From positions 372,001-436,000 of the forward strand of contig JALIGW010000059.1 in NCBI GenBank assembly GCA_023053685.1: a DNA stretch of 64,000 bases, given 5' to 3'. The notes beneath the pieces are model-generated. The model did not search any database and was not told where the DNA came from. It saw only the letters and a list, made by a program, of their open reading frames with translations. Below are positions 37,980-51,464 of the stretch, piece by piece (the first letter of the stretch is position 1; every line of letters starts with the position of its first letter). Source of the DNA: Diadophis punctatus similis. Its lineage: Eukaryota > Chordata > Lepidosauria > Squamata > Dipsadidae. A program made the position numbers and the translations under genes.

Positions 37980-38690
37980 GCTTTCCCTGACGAGTTAGCC
38001 CAAGGCGTATCTCAGAATTTGCCGTAGAACTGAATTCAGCTAGAAAACTTCACTTTTGACACAGAGCTCAGAAATGAAAAAGATACAACTAATTCCTGTT
38101 CCCTAGGGTCTGGAAAGCCGAATTCTCACACCATTTTCAGATCCGAGCTTTCCCTGACAAGATAGCCAAAGTCGTATCATAGAATTTACCAATTCAGCCA
38201 GAAAACTTCACTATTGACAGAGAGCTCAGAAATGAAAAAGAAACAGATATTACTGTTCCCTAGGGTCTGGAAAGCCAAATTCTCACACCAATTTCAGATC
38301 CGAGCTTTCCCTGACGAGTTAGCCCAAGCCGTATCATAGAATTTAACTATTCAGCCTGAAAACTTCACTTTTGATACAGAGCTCAGAAATGAAAACGAAA
38401 CAGATATTCCTGTTCCCTAGGGTCTGGAAAGCCGAATTCTCACACCATTTTCAGATCCGAGCTTTCCCTGACGAGTTAGCCCAAGACGTATCTCAGAATT
38501 TGCCATAGAACTGAATTCAGCTAGAAAACTTCACTTTTGACGCAGAGCTCAGAAATGAAAAAGAAACACATATTCCTTTTCCCTAGCGTCTGGAAAGCCG
38601 AATTCTCACACCATTTTCAGATCCGAGCTTTCCCTGGGGAGTTAGCCCAAGCCATATCACAGAATTTACCAATTCAACTAGAAAACATCA
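34049..38690. repeat. 2592-bp higher-order unit, two copies (in and beyond Y)
   Basis: The copies run at about 34049-36640 and 36641-38690. Marker monomers at 34330 and 35945 recur at 36922 and 38537. The second copy is interrupted near 38690, where sequence equivalent to about two monomers is missing. It joins aaaacatcacttttgacaca directly, as found near 36425. This is a within-unit deletion between homologous monomers. Confidence 0.82.
37980..38690. repeat. Satellite following the X/Y duplication
   Basis: This continues the 2592-bp unit past the end of Y. It reads cgagttagcccaaggcg where the equivalent near 35400 has caagttagcccaaggcg. Satellite only. Confidence 0.75.
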
Positions 38691-41639
38691 CTTTTGACAC
38701 AGAGCTCAGAAATGAAAAAGAAACACATATTCCTGTTCCCTAGCGTCTGGAAAACCGAATTCTCACACCATTTTCAGATCCGAGCTTTCCCTGACAAGAT
38801 AGCCCAAGCCGTATCATAGAATTTCCCAATTCAGTCCGAAAACTTCACTTTTGACACAGAGCTCAGAAATGAAAAAGAAACACATATTCCTGTTTCCTAG
38901 GGTCTGGAAAACCGAATTCTCACACCATTTTCAGATCCGAGCTTTCCCTGACAAGATAGCCAAAGTCGTATCATAGAATTTACCAATTCAGCCAGAAAAC
39001 TTCACTATTGACAGAGAGCTCAGAAATGAAAAAGAAACACATATTCCTGTTCCCTAGGGTCTCGAAAACCGAATTCTCACACCATTTTCAGATCCGAGCT
39101 TTCCCTGAGGAGTTAGCCCAAGCCGTATCATAGAATTTACCAATTCAGCCAGAAAACTTCACTATTGACACAGAGCTCAGAAATGAAAAAGAAACAGATA
39201 TTCCTGTTCCCTAGGGTCTGGAAAGCCGAATTCTCACACCATTTTCAGATCCGAGCTTTCCCTGACGAGTTAGCCCAAGGCGTATCTCAGAATTTTCCAT
39301 AGAACTGAATTCAGCCCGAAAACTTCACTTTTGACGCACAGCTCAGAAATGAAAAAGAAACACATATTCCTGTTCCCTAGGGTCTGGAAAGCCGAATTCT
39401 CACACCATTTTCAGATCCGAGTTTTCCCTGACAAGATAGCCAAAGTCGTATCATAGAATTTACCAATTCAGCCAGAAAACTTCACTATTGACAGAGAGCT
39501 CAGAAATGAAAAAGAAACAGTTATTCCTGTTCCCTAGGGTCTCAAAAATCGAATTCTCACACCATTTTCAGATCCGAGCTTTCCCTGAGGAGTTTGCCCA
39601 AGCCGTATCATAGAATTTACCAATTCAGTCCGAAAACTTCACTTTTGACGCAGAGCTCAGAAATGAAAAAGAAACACATATTCCTGTTCCCTAGGGTCTG
39701 GAAAGCCAAAATCTCACACCATTTTCAGATCCAAGCTTTCCCTGACGAGTTAGCCCAAGGCGTATCTCAGAATTTGCCATAGAACTGAATTCAGCTAGAA
39801 AACTTCACTTTTGACGCAGAGCTCAGAAATGAAAAAGAAACACATATTCCTGTTCCCTAGGGTCTGGAAAGCCGAATTCTCACACCATTTTCAGATCCGA
39901 GCTTTCCCTGAGGAGTTAGCCAAAGTCCTATTTCAGAATTTGCCTTAGGACTAGATTCAGCCCGAAAACTTCACTTTTGACACAGAGCTCAGAAATGAAA
40001 AAGAAACACATATTCATGCTCCCCAGGGTGTGAAAGCCGAATTCTCACACCATTTTCAGATCCGAGCTTTCCCTGACAAGATAGCCAAAGTCGTATCATA
40101 GAATTTACCAATTCAGCCAGAAAACTTCACTATTGACACAGAGCTCAAAAATGAAAAAGAAACACATATTCATGCTCCCCAGGGTGTGAAAGCCGAATTC
40201 TCACACCATTTTCAGATCCGAGCTTTCCCTGACAAGATAGCCAAAGTCGTATCATAGAATTTACCAATTCAGCCAGAAAACTTCACTTTTGACACAGAGC
40301 TCAGAAATGAAAAAGAAACAGATATTCCTGTTTCCTAGGGTCTGGAAAGCCGAATTCTCACACCATTTTCAGATCCGAGCTTTCCCTGAGGAGTTAGCCA
40401 TTGTCGTATTTCAGAATTTGCCGTAGGACTCAATTCAGCGCAAAAAATTTACTTTTGACACAGAGCTCAGAAATGAAAAAGAAACACATATTCATGCTCC
40501 CCAGGGTGTGAAAGCCGAATTCTCACACCATTTTGAGATCCGAGCTTTCCCTGACGAGATAGCCAAAGTCGTATCATAGAATTTACCATTTCAGCCAGAA
40601 AACTTCACTATTGACACAGAGCTCAAAAATGAAAAAGAAACAGTTATTCCTGTTCCCCAGGGTCTGGAAAGCCAAAATCTCACACCATTTTCAGATCCAA
40701 GCTTTCCCTGAGGAGATAGCCCAAGCCGTATCTGACAATTTGCCTTAGGACTCAATTCAGCTAGAAAATTTCACTTTTGACACAGAGCTCAGAAATGAAA
40801 AAGAAAAACATATTCCTGTTCCCTAGGGTCTGGAAAGCCGAATTCTCATGCCATTTTCAGATCCGAGCTATCCCTGAGGAGTTAGCCCTAGCCGTATCAT
40901 AGAATTTACCAATTCAGCCCGAAAACATCACTTTTGACACAGAGCTCAGAAATGAAAAAGAAAAACATACTCCTGTTCCCCAGGGTCTGGAAAGCCAAAA
41001 TCTCACACCATTTTCAGATCCAAGCTTTCCCTGACGAGGTAGCCAAAGTCGTATTTTAGAATTTGCCTTAGGACTCAGTTCAGCCCTAAAACTTCACTTT
41101 TGACACAGAGCTCAGAAATGAAAAAGAAACAGTTATTCCTGTTCCCTAGGGTCTGGAAAGCCGAATTCTCACACCATTTTCAGATCCGCACTTTCCCTGA
41201 TGAGTTAGCCCAAGGCGTATCTCAGAATTTGCCATAGAACTGAATTCAACTAGAAAACTTCACTTTTGACACAGAGCTCAGAAATGAAAAAGAAACACAT
41301 ATTCCTGTTCCCTAGGGTCTGGAAAGCCGAATTCTCACACCATTTTCAGATCCAAGCTTTCCCTGACGAGTTAGCCCAAGGCGTATCTCAGAATTTGCCA
41401 TAGAACTGAATTCAGCTAGAAAACTTCACTTTTGACGCAGAGCTCAGAAATGAAAAAGAAACACATATTCCTGTTCCCTAGGGTCTGGAAAGCCGAATTC
41501 TCACACCATTTTCAGATCCGAGCTTTCCCTTAGGAGTTAGCCCAACCCGTATCATAGAATTTACCTTAGGACTCAATTCAGCCCGAAAACATCACTTTTG
41601 ACACAGAGCTCAGAAATGAAAAAGAAACACATATTCCTC
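38691..41639. repeat. Heterogeneous satellite stretch without clear higher-order period
   Basis: These monomers do not match any one neighbouring higher-order unit over long distance. Local variants are gagctcaaaaatg (about 40142 and 40620), gtatctgacaatttgcc (about 40728) and tcatgccattttc (about 40847). Two adjacent units near 40027 and 40183 are almost the same at a spacing of 156 bp. One 62-codon frame at 39594-39782 is not a gene: it crosses monomer boundaries. Confidence 0.7.
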
Positions 41640-43218
41640 TTCCCTAGCATCTGGAAAACCGAATTCTCACACCATTTTCAGATCCGAGCTTTCCTTGACA
41701 AGATAGCCCAAGCCGTATCATAGAATTTACCAATTCAGTCCGAAAACTTCACTTTTGACACAGAGCACAGAAATGAAAAAGAAACAGATATTCCTGTTCC
41801 CTAGAGTCTGGAAAGCCGAATTCTCACACCATTTTCAGATCCGAGCTTTCCCTGACGAGTTAGCCCAAGGCGTATCTCAAAATTTTCCATAGAACTGAAT
41901 TCAGCCCGAAAACTTCACTTTTGACGCAGAGCTCAGAAATGAAAAAGAAGCACATATTCCTGTTCCCTAGGGTCTGGAAAGCCGAATTCTCACACCATTT
42001 TCAGATCCGAGCTTTCCCTGACGAGTTAGCCCAAGACATATCTCAGAATTTGCCATAGAACTGAATTCAGCCCAAAAACTTCACTTTTGACACAGAGCTC
42101 AGAAATGAAAAACAAACAGATATTACTGTTCCCTAGCGTCTGGAAAGCCGAATTCTCACACCATTTTCAGATCCCAGCTTTCCCTGAGGAGTTAGTCCAA
42201 GCCATATCACAGAATTTACCAATTCAACTAGAAAACTTCACTTTTGACGCAGAGCTCAGAAATGAAAAAGAAACACATATTCCTGTTCCCTAGGGTCTGG
42301 AAAGCCGAATTCTCACACCATTTTCAGATCCGAGCTTTCCCTTAGGAGTTAGCCCAAGGCGTATCTCAGAATTTTCCATAGAACTGAATTCAGCCGAAAA
42401 CTTCACTTTTGACGCAGAGCTCAGAAATGAAAAAGAAACAAATATTCCTGTTCCTTAGGATCTGGAAAGCCGAATTCTCACACCATTTTCAGATCCGAGC
42501 TTTCGCTTAGGAGTTAGCCCAACCCGTATCATAGAATTTACCTTAGGACTCAATTCAGCCCGAAAACATCACTTTTGACACAGAGCTCAGAAATGAAAAA
42601 GAAACAGATATTCCTGTTCCCTAGGGTCTGGAAAGTCGAATTCTCACACCATTTTCAGATCCGAGCTTTCCCTGAGGAGTTAGCCACTGTTGTATTTCAG
42701 AATTTGCCGTAGGACTCAATTCAGCGCAAAAAATTTACTTTTGACACAGAGCTCAGAAATGAAAAAGAAACACATATTCATGCTCCCCAGGGTGTGAAAG
42801 CCGAATTCTCACACCATTTTCAGATCCGAGCTTTCCCTGACTTGTTAGCCAAAGTCGTATCTCAGAATTTGCCATAGAACTGAATTCAGCTAGAAAACTT
42901 CACTTTTGACACAGATGTCAGAAATCAAAAAGAAACACACATTGATGCTCCCCAGGGTCTGGAAAGCCAAAATCTGACACCATTTTGAGCTTTTCCTGAG
43001 GAGTTAGCCCAAGCCGTATCATAGAATTTGCCAATAAAGCCCGAAAACTTCACTTTTGACACAGAGCTCAGAAATGAAAAAGAAACAGATATTCCTGTTC
43101 CCTAGGGTCTGGAAGCCGAATTCTCACACCATTTTCAGATCCGAGCTTTCCCTGACGAGTTAGCCCAAGGCGTATCTCAGAATTTGCCGTAGAACTGAAT
43201 TCAGCTAGAAAACTTCAC
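41640..43218. repeat. Partial 1781-bp higher-order unit, first copy
   Basis: This block matches 45200-46778 at an offset of 3561 bp, starting in the ccctagcatctggaaaacc monomer. It carries the diagnostic cagatcccagctttccc variant at about 42170. It is cut at about 43218, where a different block begins. Confidence 0.82.
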
Positions 43219-45159
43219 TTTTGACACAGAGCTCAGAAATGAAAAAGAAACAGATATTACTGTTCCCTAGGGTCTGGAAAGCCAAATTCTCACACCATTT
43301 TCAGATCCGAGCTTTCCCTGGGGAGTTAGCCCAAGCCATATCACAGAATTTACCAATTCAACTAGAAAACTTCACTTTTGACGCAGAGCTCAGAAATGAA
43401 AAAGAAACACATATTCCTGTTCCCTAGGGTCTGGAAAGCCGAATTCTCACACCATTTTCAGATCCGAGCTTTCCCTTAGGAGTTAGCCCAACCCGTATCA
43501 TAGAATTTACCTTAGGACTCAATTCAGCCCGAAAACATCACTTTTGACACAGAGCTCAGAAATGAAAAAGAAACACATATTCCTGTTTCCTAGCGTCTGG
43601 AAAACCGAATTCTCACACCATTTTCAGATCCGAGCTTTCCCTGACAAGATAGCCCAAGCCGTATCATAGAATTTCCCAATTCAGTCCGAAAACTTCACTT
43701 TTGACACAGAGCACAGAAATGAAAAAGAAGCACATATTCCTGTTCCCTAGGGTCTGGAAAGCCGAATTCTCACACCATTTTCAGATCCGAGCTTTCCCTG
43801 ACGAGTTAGCCCAAGACATATCTCAGAATTTGCCATAGAACTGAATTCAGCCCGAAAACTTCACTTTTGACACAGAGCTCAGAAATGAAAAACAAACAGA
43901 TATTACTGTTCCCTAGCGTCTGGAAAGCCGAATTCTCACACCATTTTCAGATCCGAGCTTTCCCTGAGGAGTTAGTCCAAGCCATATCACAGAATTTACC
44001 AATTCAACTAGAAAACTTCACTTTTGACGCAGAGCTCAGAAATGAAAAAGAAACACATATTCCTGTTCCCTAGGGTCTGGAAAGCCGAATTCTCACACCA
44101 TTTTCAGATCCGAGCTTTCCCTTAGGAGTTAGCCCAAGGCGTATCTCAGAATTTTCCATAGAACTGAATTCAGCCGAAAACTTCACTTTTGACGCAGAGC
44201 TCAGAAATGAAAAAGAAACAAATATTCCTGTTCCTTAGGATCTGGAAAGCCGAATTCTCACACCATTTTCAGATCCGAGCTTTCGCTTAGGAGTTAGCCC
44301 AACCCGTATCATAGAATTTACCTTAGGACTCAATTCAGCCCGAAAACATCACTTTTGACACAGAGCTCAGAAATGAAAAAGAAACAGATATTCCTGTTCC
44401 CTAGGGTCTGGAAAGTCGAATTCTCACACCATTTTCAGATCCGAGCTTTCCCTGAGGAGTTAGCCACTGTTGTATTTCAGAATTTGCCGTAGGACTCAAT
44501 TCAGCGCAAAAAATTTACTTTTGACACAGAGCTCAGAAATGAAAAAGAAACACATATTCATGCTCCCCAGGGTGTGAAAGCCGAATTCTCACACCATTTT
44601 CAGATCCGAGCTTTCCCTGACTTGTTAGCCAAAGTCGTATCTCAGAATTTGCCATAGAACTGAATTCAGCTAGAAAACTTCACTTTTGACACAGATGTCA
44701 GAAATCAAAAAGAAACACACATTGATGCTCCCCAGGGTCTGGAAAGCCAAAATCTGACACCATTTTGAGCTTTTCCTGAGGAGTTAGCCCAAGCCGTATC
44801 ATAGAATTTGCCAATAAAGCCCGAAAACTTCACTTTTGACACAGAGCTCAGAAATGAAAAAGAAACAGATATTCCTGTTCCCTAGGGTCTGGAAGCCGAA
44901 TTCTCATACCATTTTCAGATCCGAGCTTTCCCTGACGAGTTAGCCCAAGGCGTATCTCAGAATTTGCCGTAGAACTGAATTCAGCTAGAAAACTTCACTT
45001 TTGACACAGAGCTCAGAAATGAAAAAGATACAACTAATTCCTGTTCCCTAGGGTCTGGAAAGCCGAATTCTCACACCATTTTCAGATCCGAGCTTTGCCT
45101 GACAAGATAGCCAAAGTCGTATCATAGAATTTACCAATTCAGCCAGAAAACTTCACTAT
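43219..45159. repeat. About 1.94-kb block, first copy
   Basis: This block is repeated at 48719-50659 at an offset of 5500 bp, starting in a monomer with agatattactgttccctagg and ccctggggagttagcc. One noted difference is tctcataccatt near 44905 versus tctcacaccatt near 50405. The identity ends near 45160, where gacacagagctc is followed by a different monomer. Confidence 0.82.
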
Positions 45160-45199
45160 TGACACAGAGCTCAGAAATGAAAAAGAAACACATATTCCT

Positions 45200-46980
45200 G
45201 TTCCCTAGCATCTGGAAAACCGAATTCTCACACCATTTTCAGATCCGAGCTTTCCTTGACAAGATAGCCCAAGCCGTATCATAGAATTTACCAATTCAGT
45301 CCGAAAACTTCACTTTTGACACAGAGCACAGAAATGAAAAAGAAACAGATATTCCTGTTCCCTAGAGTCTGGAAAGCCGAATTCTCACACCATTTTCAGA
45401 TCCGAGCTTTCCCTGACGAGTTAGCCCAAGGCGTATCTCAAAATTTTCCATAGAACTGAATTCAGCCCGAAAACTTCACTTTTGACGCAGAGCTCAGAAA
45501 TGAAAAAGAAGCACATATTCCTGTTCCCTAGGGTCTGGAAAGCCGAATTCTCACACCATTTTCAGATCCGAGCTTTCCCTGACGAGTTAGCCCAAGACAT
45601 ATCTCAGAATTTGCCATAGAACTGAATTCAGCCCGAAAACTTCACTTTTGACACAGAGCTCAGAAATGAAAAACAAACAGATATTACTGTTCCCTAGCGT
45701 CTGGAAAGCCGAATTCTCACACCATTTTCAGATCCCAGCTTTCCCTGAGGAGTTAGTCCAAGCCATATCACAGAATTTACCAATTCAACTAGAAAACTTC
45801 ACTTTTGACGCAGAGCTCAGAAATGAAAAAGAAACACATATTCCTGTTCCCTAGGGTCTGGAAAGCCGAATTCTCACACCATTTTCAGATCCGAGCTTTC
45901 CCTTAGGAGTTAGCCCAAGGCGTATCTCAGAATTTTCCATAGAACTGAATTCAGCCGAAAACTTCACTTTTGACGCAGAGCTCAGAAATGAAAAAGAAAC
46001 AAATATTCCTGTTCCTTAGGATCTGGAAAGCCGAATTCTCACACCATTTTCAGATCCGAGCTTTCGCTTAGGAGTTAGCCCAACCCGTATCATAGAATTT
46101 ACCTTAGGACTCAATTCAGCCCGAAAACATCACTTTTGACACAGAGCTCAGAAATGAAAAAGAAACAGATATTCCTGTTCCCTAGGGTCTGGAAAGTCGA
46201 ATTCTCACACCATTTTCAGATCCGAGCTTTCCCTGAGGAGTTAGCCACTGTTGTATTTCAGAATTTGCCGTAGGACTCAATTCAGCGCAAAAAATTTACT
46301 TTTGACACAGAGCTCAGAAATGAAAAAGAAACACATATTCATGCTCCCCAGGGTGTGAAAGCCGAATTCTCACACCATTTTCAGATCCGAGCTTTCCCTG
46401 ACTTGTTAGCCAAAGTCGTATCTCAGAATTTGCCATAGAACTGAATTCAGCTAGAAAACTTCACTTTTGACACAGATGTCAGAAATCAAAAAGAAACACA
46501 CATTGATGCTCCCCAGGGTCTGGAAAGCCAAAATCTGACACCATTTTGAGCTTTTCCTGAGGAGTTAGCCCAAGCCGTATCATAGAATTTGCCAATAAAG
46601 CCCGAAAACTTCACTTTTGACACAGAGCTCAGAAATGAAAAAGAAACAGATATTCCTGTTCCCTAGGGTCTGGAAGCCGAATTCTCATACCATTTTCAGA
46701 TCCGAGCTTTCCCTGACGAGTTAGCCCAAGGCGTATCTCAGAATTTGCCGTAGAACTGAATTCAGCTAGAAAACTTCACTTTTGACACAGAGCTCAGAAA
46801 TGAAAAAGATACAACTAATTCCTGTTCCCTAGGGTCTGGAAAGCCGAATTCTCACACCATTTTCAGATCCGAGCTTTGCCTGACAAGATAGCCAAAGTCG
46901 TATCATAGAATTTACCAATTCAGCCAGAAAACTTCACTATTGACACAGAGCTCAGAAATGAAAAAGAAACACATATTCCT
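45200..46980. repeat. 1781-bp higher-order unit, complete copy
   Basis: This unit of 11 monomers begins in ccctagcatctggaaaacc and repeats at 46981. The gaaaaacaaacag marker at 45648 recurs at 47429, exactly 1781 bp later. It includes the cagatcccagc variant and the cttaggatctgg monomer. No difference was noticed from the next copy until near its end. Confidence 0.88.
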
Positions 46981-48718
46981 GTTCCCTAGCATCTGGAAAA
47001 CCGAATTCTCACACCATTTTCAGATCCGAGCTTTCCTTGACAAGATAGCCCAAGCCGTATCATAGAATTTACCAATTCAGTCCGAAAACTTCACTTTTGA
47101 CACAGAGCACAGAAATGAAAAAGAAACAGATATTCCTGTTCCCTAGAGTCTGGAAAGCCGAATTCTCACACCATTTTCAGATCCGAGCTTTCCCTGACGA
47201 GTTAGCCCAAGGCGTATCTCAAAATTTTCCATAGAACTGAATTCAGCCCGAAAACTTCACTTTTGACGCAGAGCTCAGAAATGAAAAAGAAGCACATATT
47301 CCTGTTCCCTAGGGTCTGGAAAGCCGAATTCTCACACCATTTTCAGATCCGAGCTTTCCCTGACGAGTTAGCCCAAGACATATCTCAGAATTTGCCATAG
47401 AACTGAATTCAGCCCGAAAACTTCACTTTTGACACAGAGCTCAGAAATGAAAAACAAACAGATATTACTGTTCCCTAGCGTCTGGAAAGCCGAATTCTCA
47501 CACCATTTTCAGATCCCAGCTTTCCCTGAGGAGTTAGTCCAAGCCATATCACAGAATTTACCAATTCAACTAGAAAACTTCACTTTTGACGCAGAGCTCA
47601 GAAATGAAAAAGAAACACATATTCCTGTTCCCTAGGGTCTGGAAAGCCGAATTCTCACACCATTTTCAGATCCGAGCTTTCCCTTAGGAGTTAGCCCAAG
47701 GCGTATCTCAGAATTTTCCATAGAACTGAATTCAGCCGAAAACTTCACTTTTGACGCAGAGCTCAGAAATGAAAAAGAAACAAATATTCCTGTTCCTTAG
47801 GATCTGGAAAGCCGAATTCTCACACCATTTTCAGATCCGAGCTTTCGCTTAGGAGTTAGCCCAACCCGTATCATAGAATTTACCTTAGGACTCAATTCAG
47901 CCCGAAAACATCACTTTTGACACAGAGCTCAGAAATGAAAAAGAAACAGATATTCCTGTTCCCTAGGGTCTGGAAAGTCGAATTCTCACACCATTTTCAG
48001 ATCCGAGCTTTCCCTGAGGAGTTAGCCACTGTTGTATTTCAGAATTTGCCGTAGGACTCAATTCAGCGCAAAAAATTTACTTTTGACACAGAGCTCAGAA
48101 ATGAAAAAGAAACACATATTCATGCTCCCCAGGGTGTGAAAGCCGAATTCTCACACCATTTTCAGATCCGAGCTTTCCCTGACTTGTTAGCCAAAGTCGT
48201 ATCTCAGAATTTGCCATAGAACTGAATTCAGCTAGAAAACTTCACTTTTGACACAGATGTCAGAAATCAAAAAGAAACACACATTGATGCTCCCCAGGGT
48301 CTGGAAAGCCAAAATCTGACACCATTTTGAGCTTTTCCTGAGGAGTTAGCCCAAGCCGTATCATAGAATTTGCCAATAAAGCCCGAAAACTTCACTTTTG
48401 ACACAGAGCTCAGAAATGAAAAAGAAACAGATATTCCTGTTCCCTAGGGTCTGGAAGCCGAATTCTCACACCATTTTCAGATCCGAGCTTTCCCTGACGA
48501 GTTAGCCCAAGGCGTATCTCAGAATTTGCCGTAGAACTGAATTCAGCTAGAAAACTTCACTTTTGACACAGAGCTCAGAAATGAAAAAGATACAACTAAT
48601 TCCTGTTCCCTAGGGTCTGGAAAGCCGAATTCTCACACCATTTTCAGATCCGAGCTTTCCCTGACAAGATAGCCAAAGTCGTATCATAGAATTTACCAAT
48701 TCAGCCAGAAAACTTCAC
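46981..48718. repeat. 1781-bp higher-order unit, next copy (incomplete)
   Basis: This copy is collinear with 45200-46937. It then switches near 48650-48719 into the ttgacagagagctc and agatattactg monomer, which begins the repeated 1.94-kb block. Confidence 0.85.
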
Positions 48719-50659
48719 TATTGACAGAGAGCTCAGAAATGAAAAAGAAACAGATATTACTGTTCCCTAGGGTCTGGAAAGCCAAATTCTCACACCATTT
48801 TCAGATCCGAGCTTTCCCTGGGGAGTTAGCCCAAGCCATATCACAGAATTTACCAATTCAACTAGAAAACTTCACTTTTGATGCAGAGCTCAGAAATGAA
48901 AAAGAAACACATATTCCTGTTCCCTAGGGTCTGGAAAGCCGAATTCTCACACCATTTTCAGATCCGAGCTTTCCCTTAGGAGTTAGCCCAACCCGTATCA
49001 TAGAATTTACCTTAGGACTCAATTCAGCCCGAAAACATCACTTTTGACACAGAGCTCAGAAATGAAAAAGAAACACATATTCCTGTTCCCTAGCGTCTGG
49101 AAAACCGAATTCTCACACCATTTTCAGATCCGAGCTTTCCCTGACAAGATAGCCCAAGCCGTATCATAGAATTTCCCAATTCAGTCCGAAAACTTCACTT
49201 TTGACACAGAGCACAGAAATGAAAAAGAAGCACATATTCCTGTTCCCTAGGGTCTGGAAAGCCGAATTCTCACACCATTTTCAGATCCGAGCTTTCCCTG
49301 ACGAGTTAGCCCAAGACATATCTCAGAATTTGCCATAGAACTGAATTCAGCCCGAAAACTTCACTTTTGACACAGAGCTCAGAAATGAAAAACAAACAGA
49401 TATTACTGTTCCCTAGCGTCTGGAAAGCCGAATTCTCACACCATTTTCAGATCCCAGCTTTCCCTGAGGAGTTAGTCCAAGCCATATCACAGAATTTACC
49501 AATTCAACTAGAAAACTTCACTTTTGACGCAGAGCTCAGAAATGAAAAAGAAACACATATTCCTGTTCCCTAGGGTCTGGAAAGCCGAATTCTCACACCA
49601 TTTTCAGATCCGAGCTTTCCCTTAGGAGTTAGCCCAAGGCGTATCTCAGAATTTTCCATAGAACTGAATTCAGCCGAAAACTTCACTTTTGACGCAGAGC
49701 TCAGAAATGAAAAAGAAACAAATATTCCTGTTCCTTAGGATCTGGAAAGCCGAATTCTCACACCATTTTCAGATCCGAGCTTTCGCTTAGGAGTTAGCCC
49801 AACCCGTATCATAGAATTTACCTTAGGACTCAATTCAGCCCGAAAACATCACTTTTGACACAGAGCTCAGAAATGAAAAAGAAACAGATATTCCTGTTCC
49901 CTAGGGTCTGGAAAGTCGAATTCTCACACCATTTTCAGATCCGAGCTTTCCCTGAGGAGTTAGCCACTGTTGTATTTCAGAATTTGCCGTAGGACTCAAT
50001 TCAGCGCAAAAAATTTACTTTTGACACAGAGCTCAGAAATGAAAAAGAAACACATATTCATGCTCCCCAGGGTGTGAAAGCCGAATTCTCACACCATTTT
50101 CAGATCCGAGCTTTCCCTGACTTGTTAGCCAAAGTCGTATCTCAGAATTTGCCATAGAACTGAATTCAGCTAGAAAACTTCACTTTTGACACAGATGTCA
50201 GAAATCAAAAAGAAACACACATTGATGCTCCCCAGGGTCTGGAAAGCCAAAATCTGACACCATTTTGAGCTTTTCCTGAGGAGTTAGCCCAAGCCGTATC
50301 ATAGAATTTGCCAATAAAGCCCGAAAACTTCACTTTTGACACAGAGCTCAGAAATGAAAAAGAAACAGATATTCCTGTTCCCTAGGGTCTGGAAGCCGAA
50401 TTCTCACACCATTTTCAGATCCGAGCTTTCCCTGACGAGTTAGCCCAAGGCGTATCTCAGAATTTGCCGTAGAACTGAATTCAGCTAGAAAACTTCACTT
50501 TTGACACAGAGCTCAGAAATGAAAAAGATACAACTAATTCCTGTTCCCTAGGGTCTGGAAAGCCGAATTCTCACACCATTTTCAGATCCGAGCTTTGCCT
50601 GACAAGATAGCCAAAGTCGTATCATAGAATTTACCAATTCAGCCAGAAAACTTCACTAT
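48719..50659. repeat. About 1.94-kb block, second copy
   Basis: This matches 43219-45159 at an offset of 5500 bp. A private change is ttttgatgcagagc near 48877 in place of ttttgacgcagagc. It overlaps the first copy of the 2095-bp unit, so the array has been reshuffled more than once. Confidence 0.8.
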
Positions 50660-51464
50660 TGACAGAGAGCTCAGAAATGAAAAAGAAACAGATATTACTG
50701 TTCCCTAGGGTCTGGAAAGCCAAATTCTCACACCAATTTCAGATCTGAGCTTTCCCTGACGAGTTAGCCCAAGCCGTATCATAGAATTTAACTATTCAGC
50801 CTGAAAACTTCACTTTTGATACAGAGCTCAGAAATGAAAACGAAACAGATATTCCTGTTCCCTAGGGTCTGGAAAGCCGAATTCTCACACCATTTTCAGA
50901 TCCGAGCTTTCCCTGACGAGTTAGCCCAAGACGTATCTCAGAATTTGCCATAGAACTGAATTCAGCTAGAAAACTTCACTTTTGATGCAGAGCTCAGAAA
51001 TGAAAAAGAAACACATATTCCTTTTCCCTAGCGTCTGGAAAGCCGAATTCTCACACCATTTTCAGATCCGAGCTTTCCCTGGGGAGTTAGCCCAAGCCAT
51101 ATCACAGAATTTACCAATTCAACTAGAAAACTTCACTTTTCACGCAGAGCTCAGAAATGAAAAAGAAACACATATTCCTGTTCCCTAGGGTCTGGAAAGC
51201 CGAATTCTCACACCATTTTCAGATCCGAGCTTTCCCTGACAAGATAGCCCAAGCCGTATCATAGAATTTCCCAATTCAGTCCGAAAACTTCACTTTTGAC
51301 ACAGAGCACAGAAATGAAAAAGAAACAGATATTCCTGTTCCCTAGAGTCTGGAAAGCCGAATTCTCACACCATTTTCAGATCCGAGCTTTCCCTGACGAG
51401 TTAGCCCAAGGCGTATCTCAGAATTTTCCATAGAACTGAATTCAGCCCGAAAACTTCACTTTTG
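49370..51464. repeat. 2095-bp higher-order unit, first copy
   Basis: This unit of about 13 monomers repeats at 51465. The marker cagatctgagctttccc near 50740 recurs near 52835, and the ttttgatgcagagc monomer near 50980 recurs near 53075. A private change is ttttcacgcagagc near 51138. Confidence 0.83.

Noticed and set aside
39594..39782. 62-codon ATG-initiated frame
   Set aside because: It arises from a single change, gagtttgcccaa, in one monomer and reads through satellite only.
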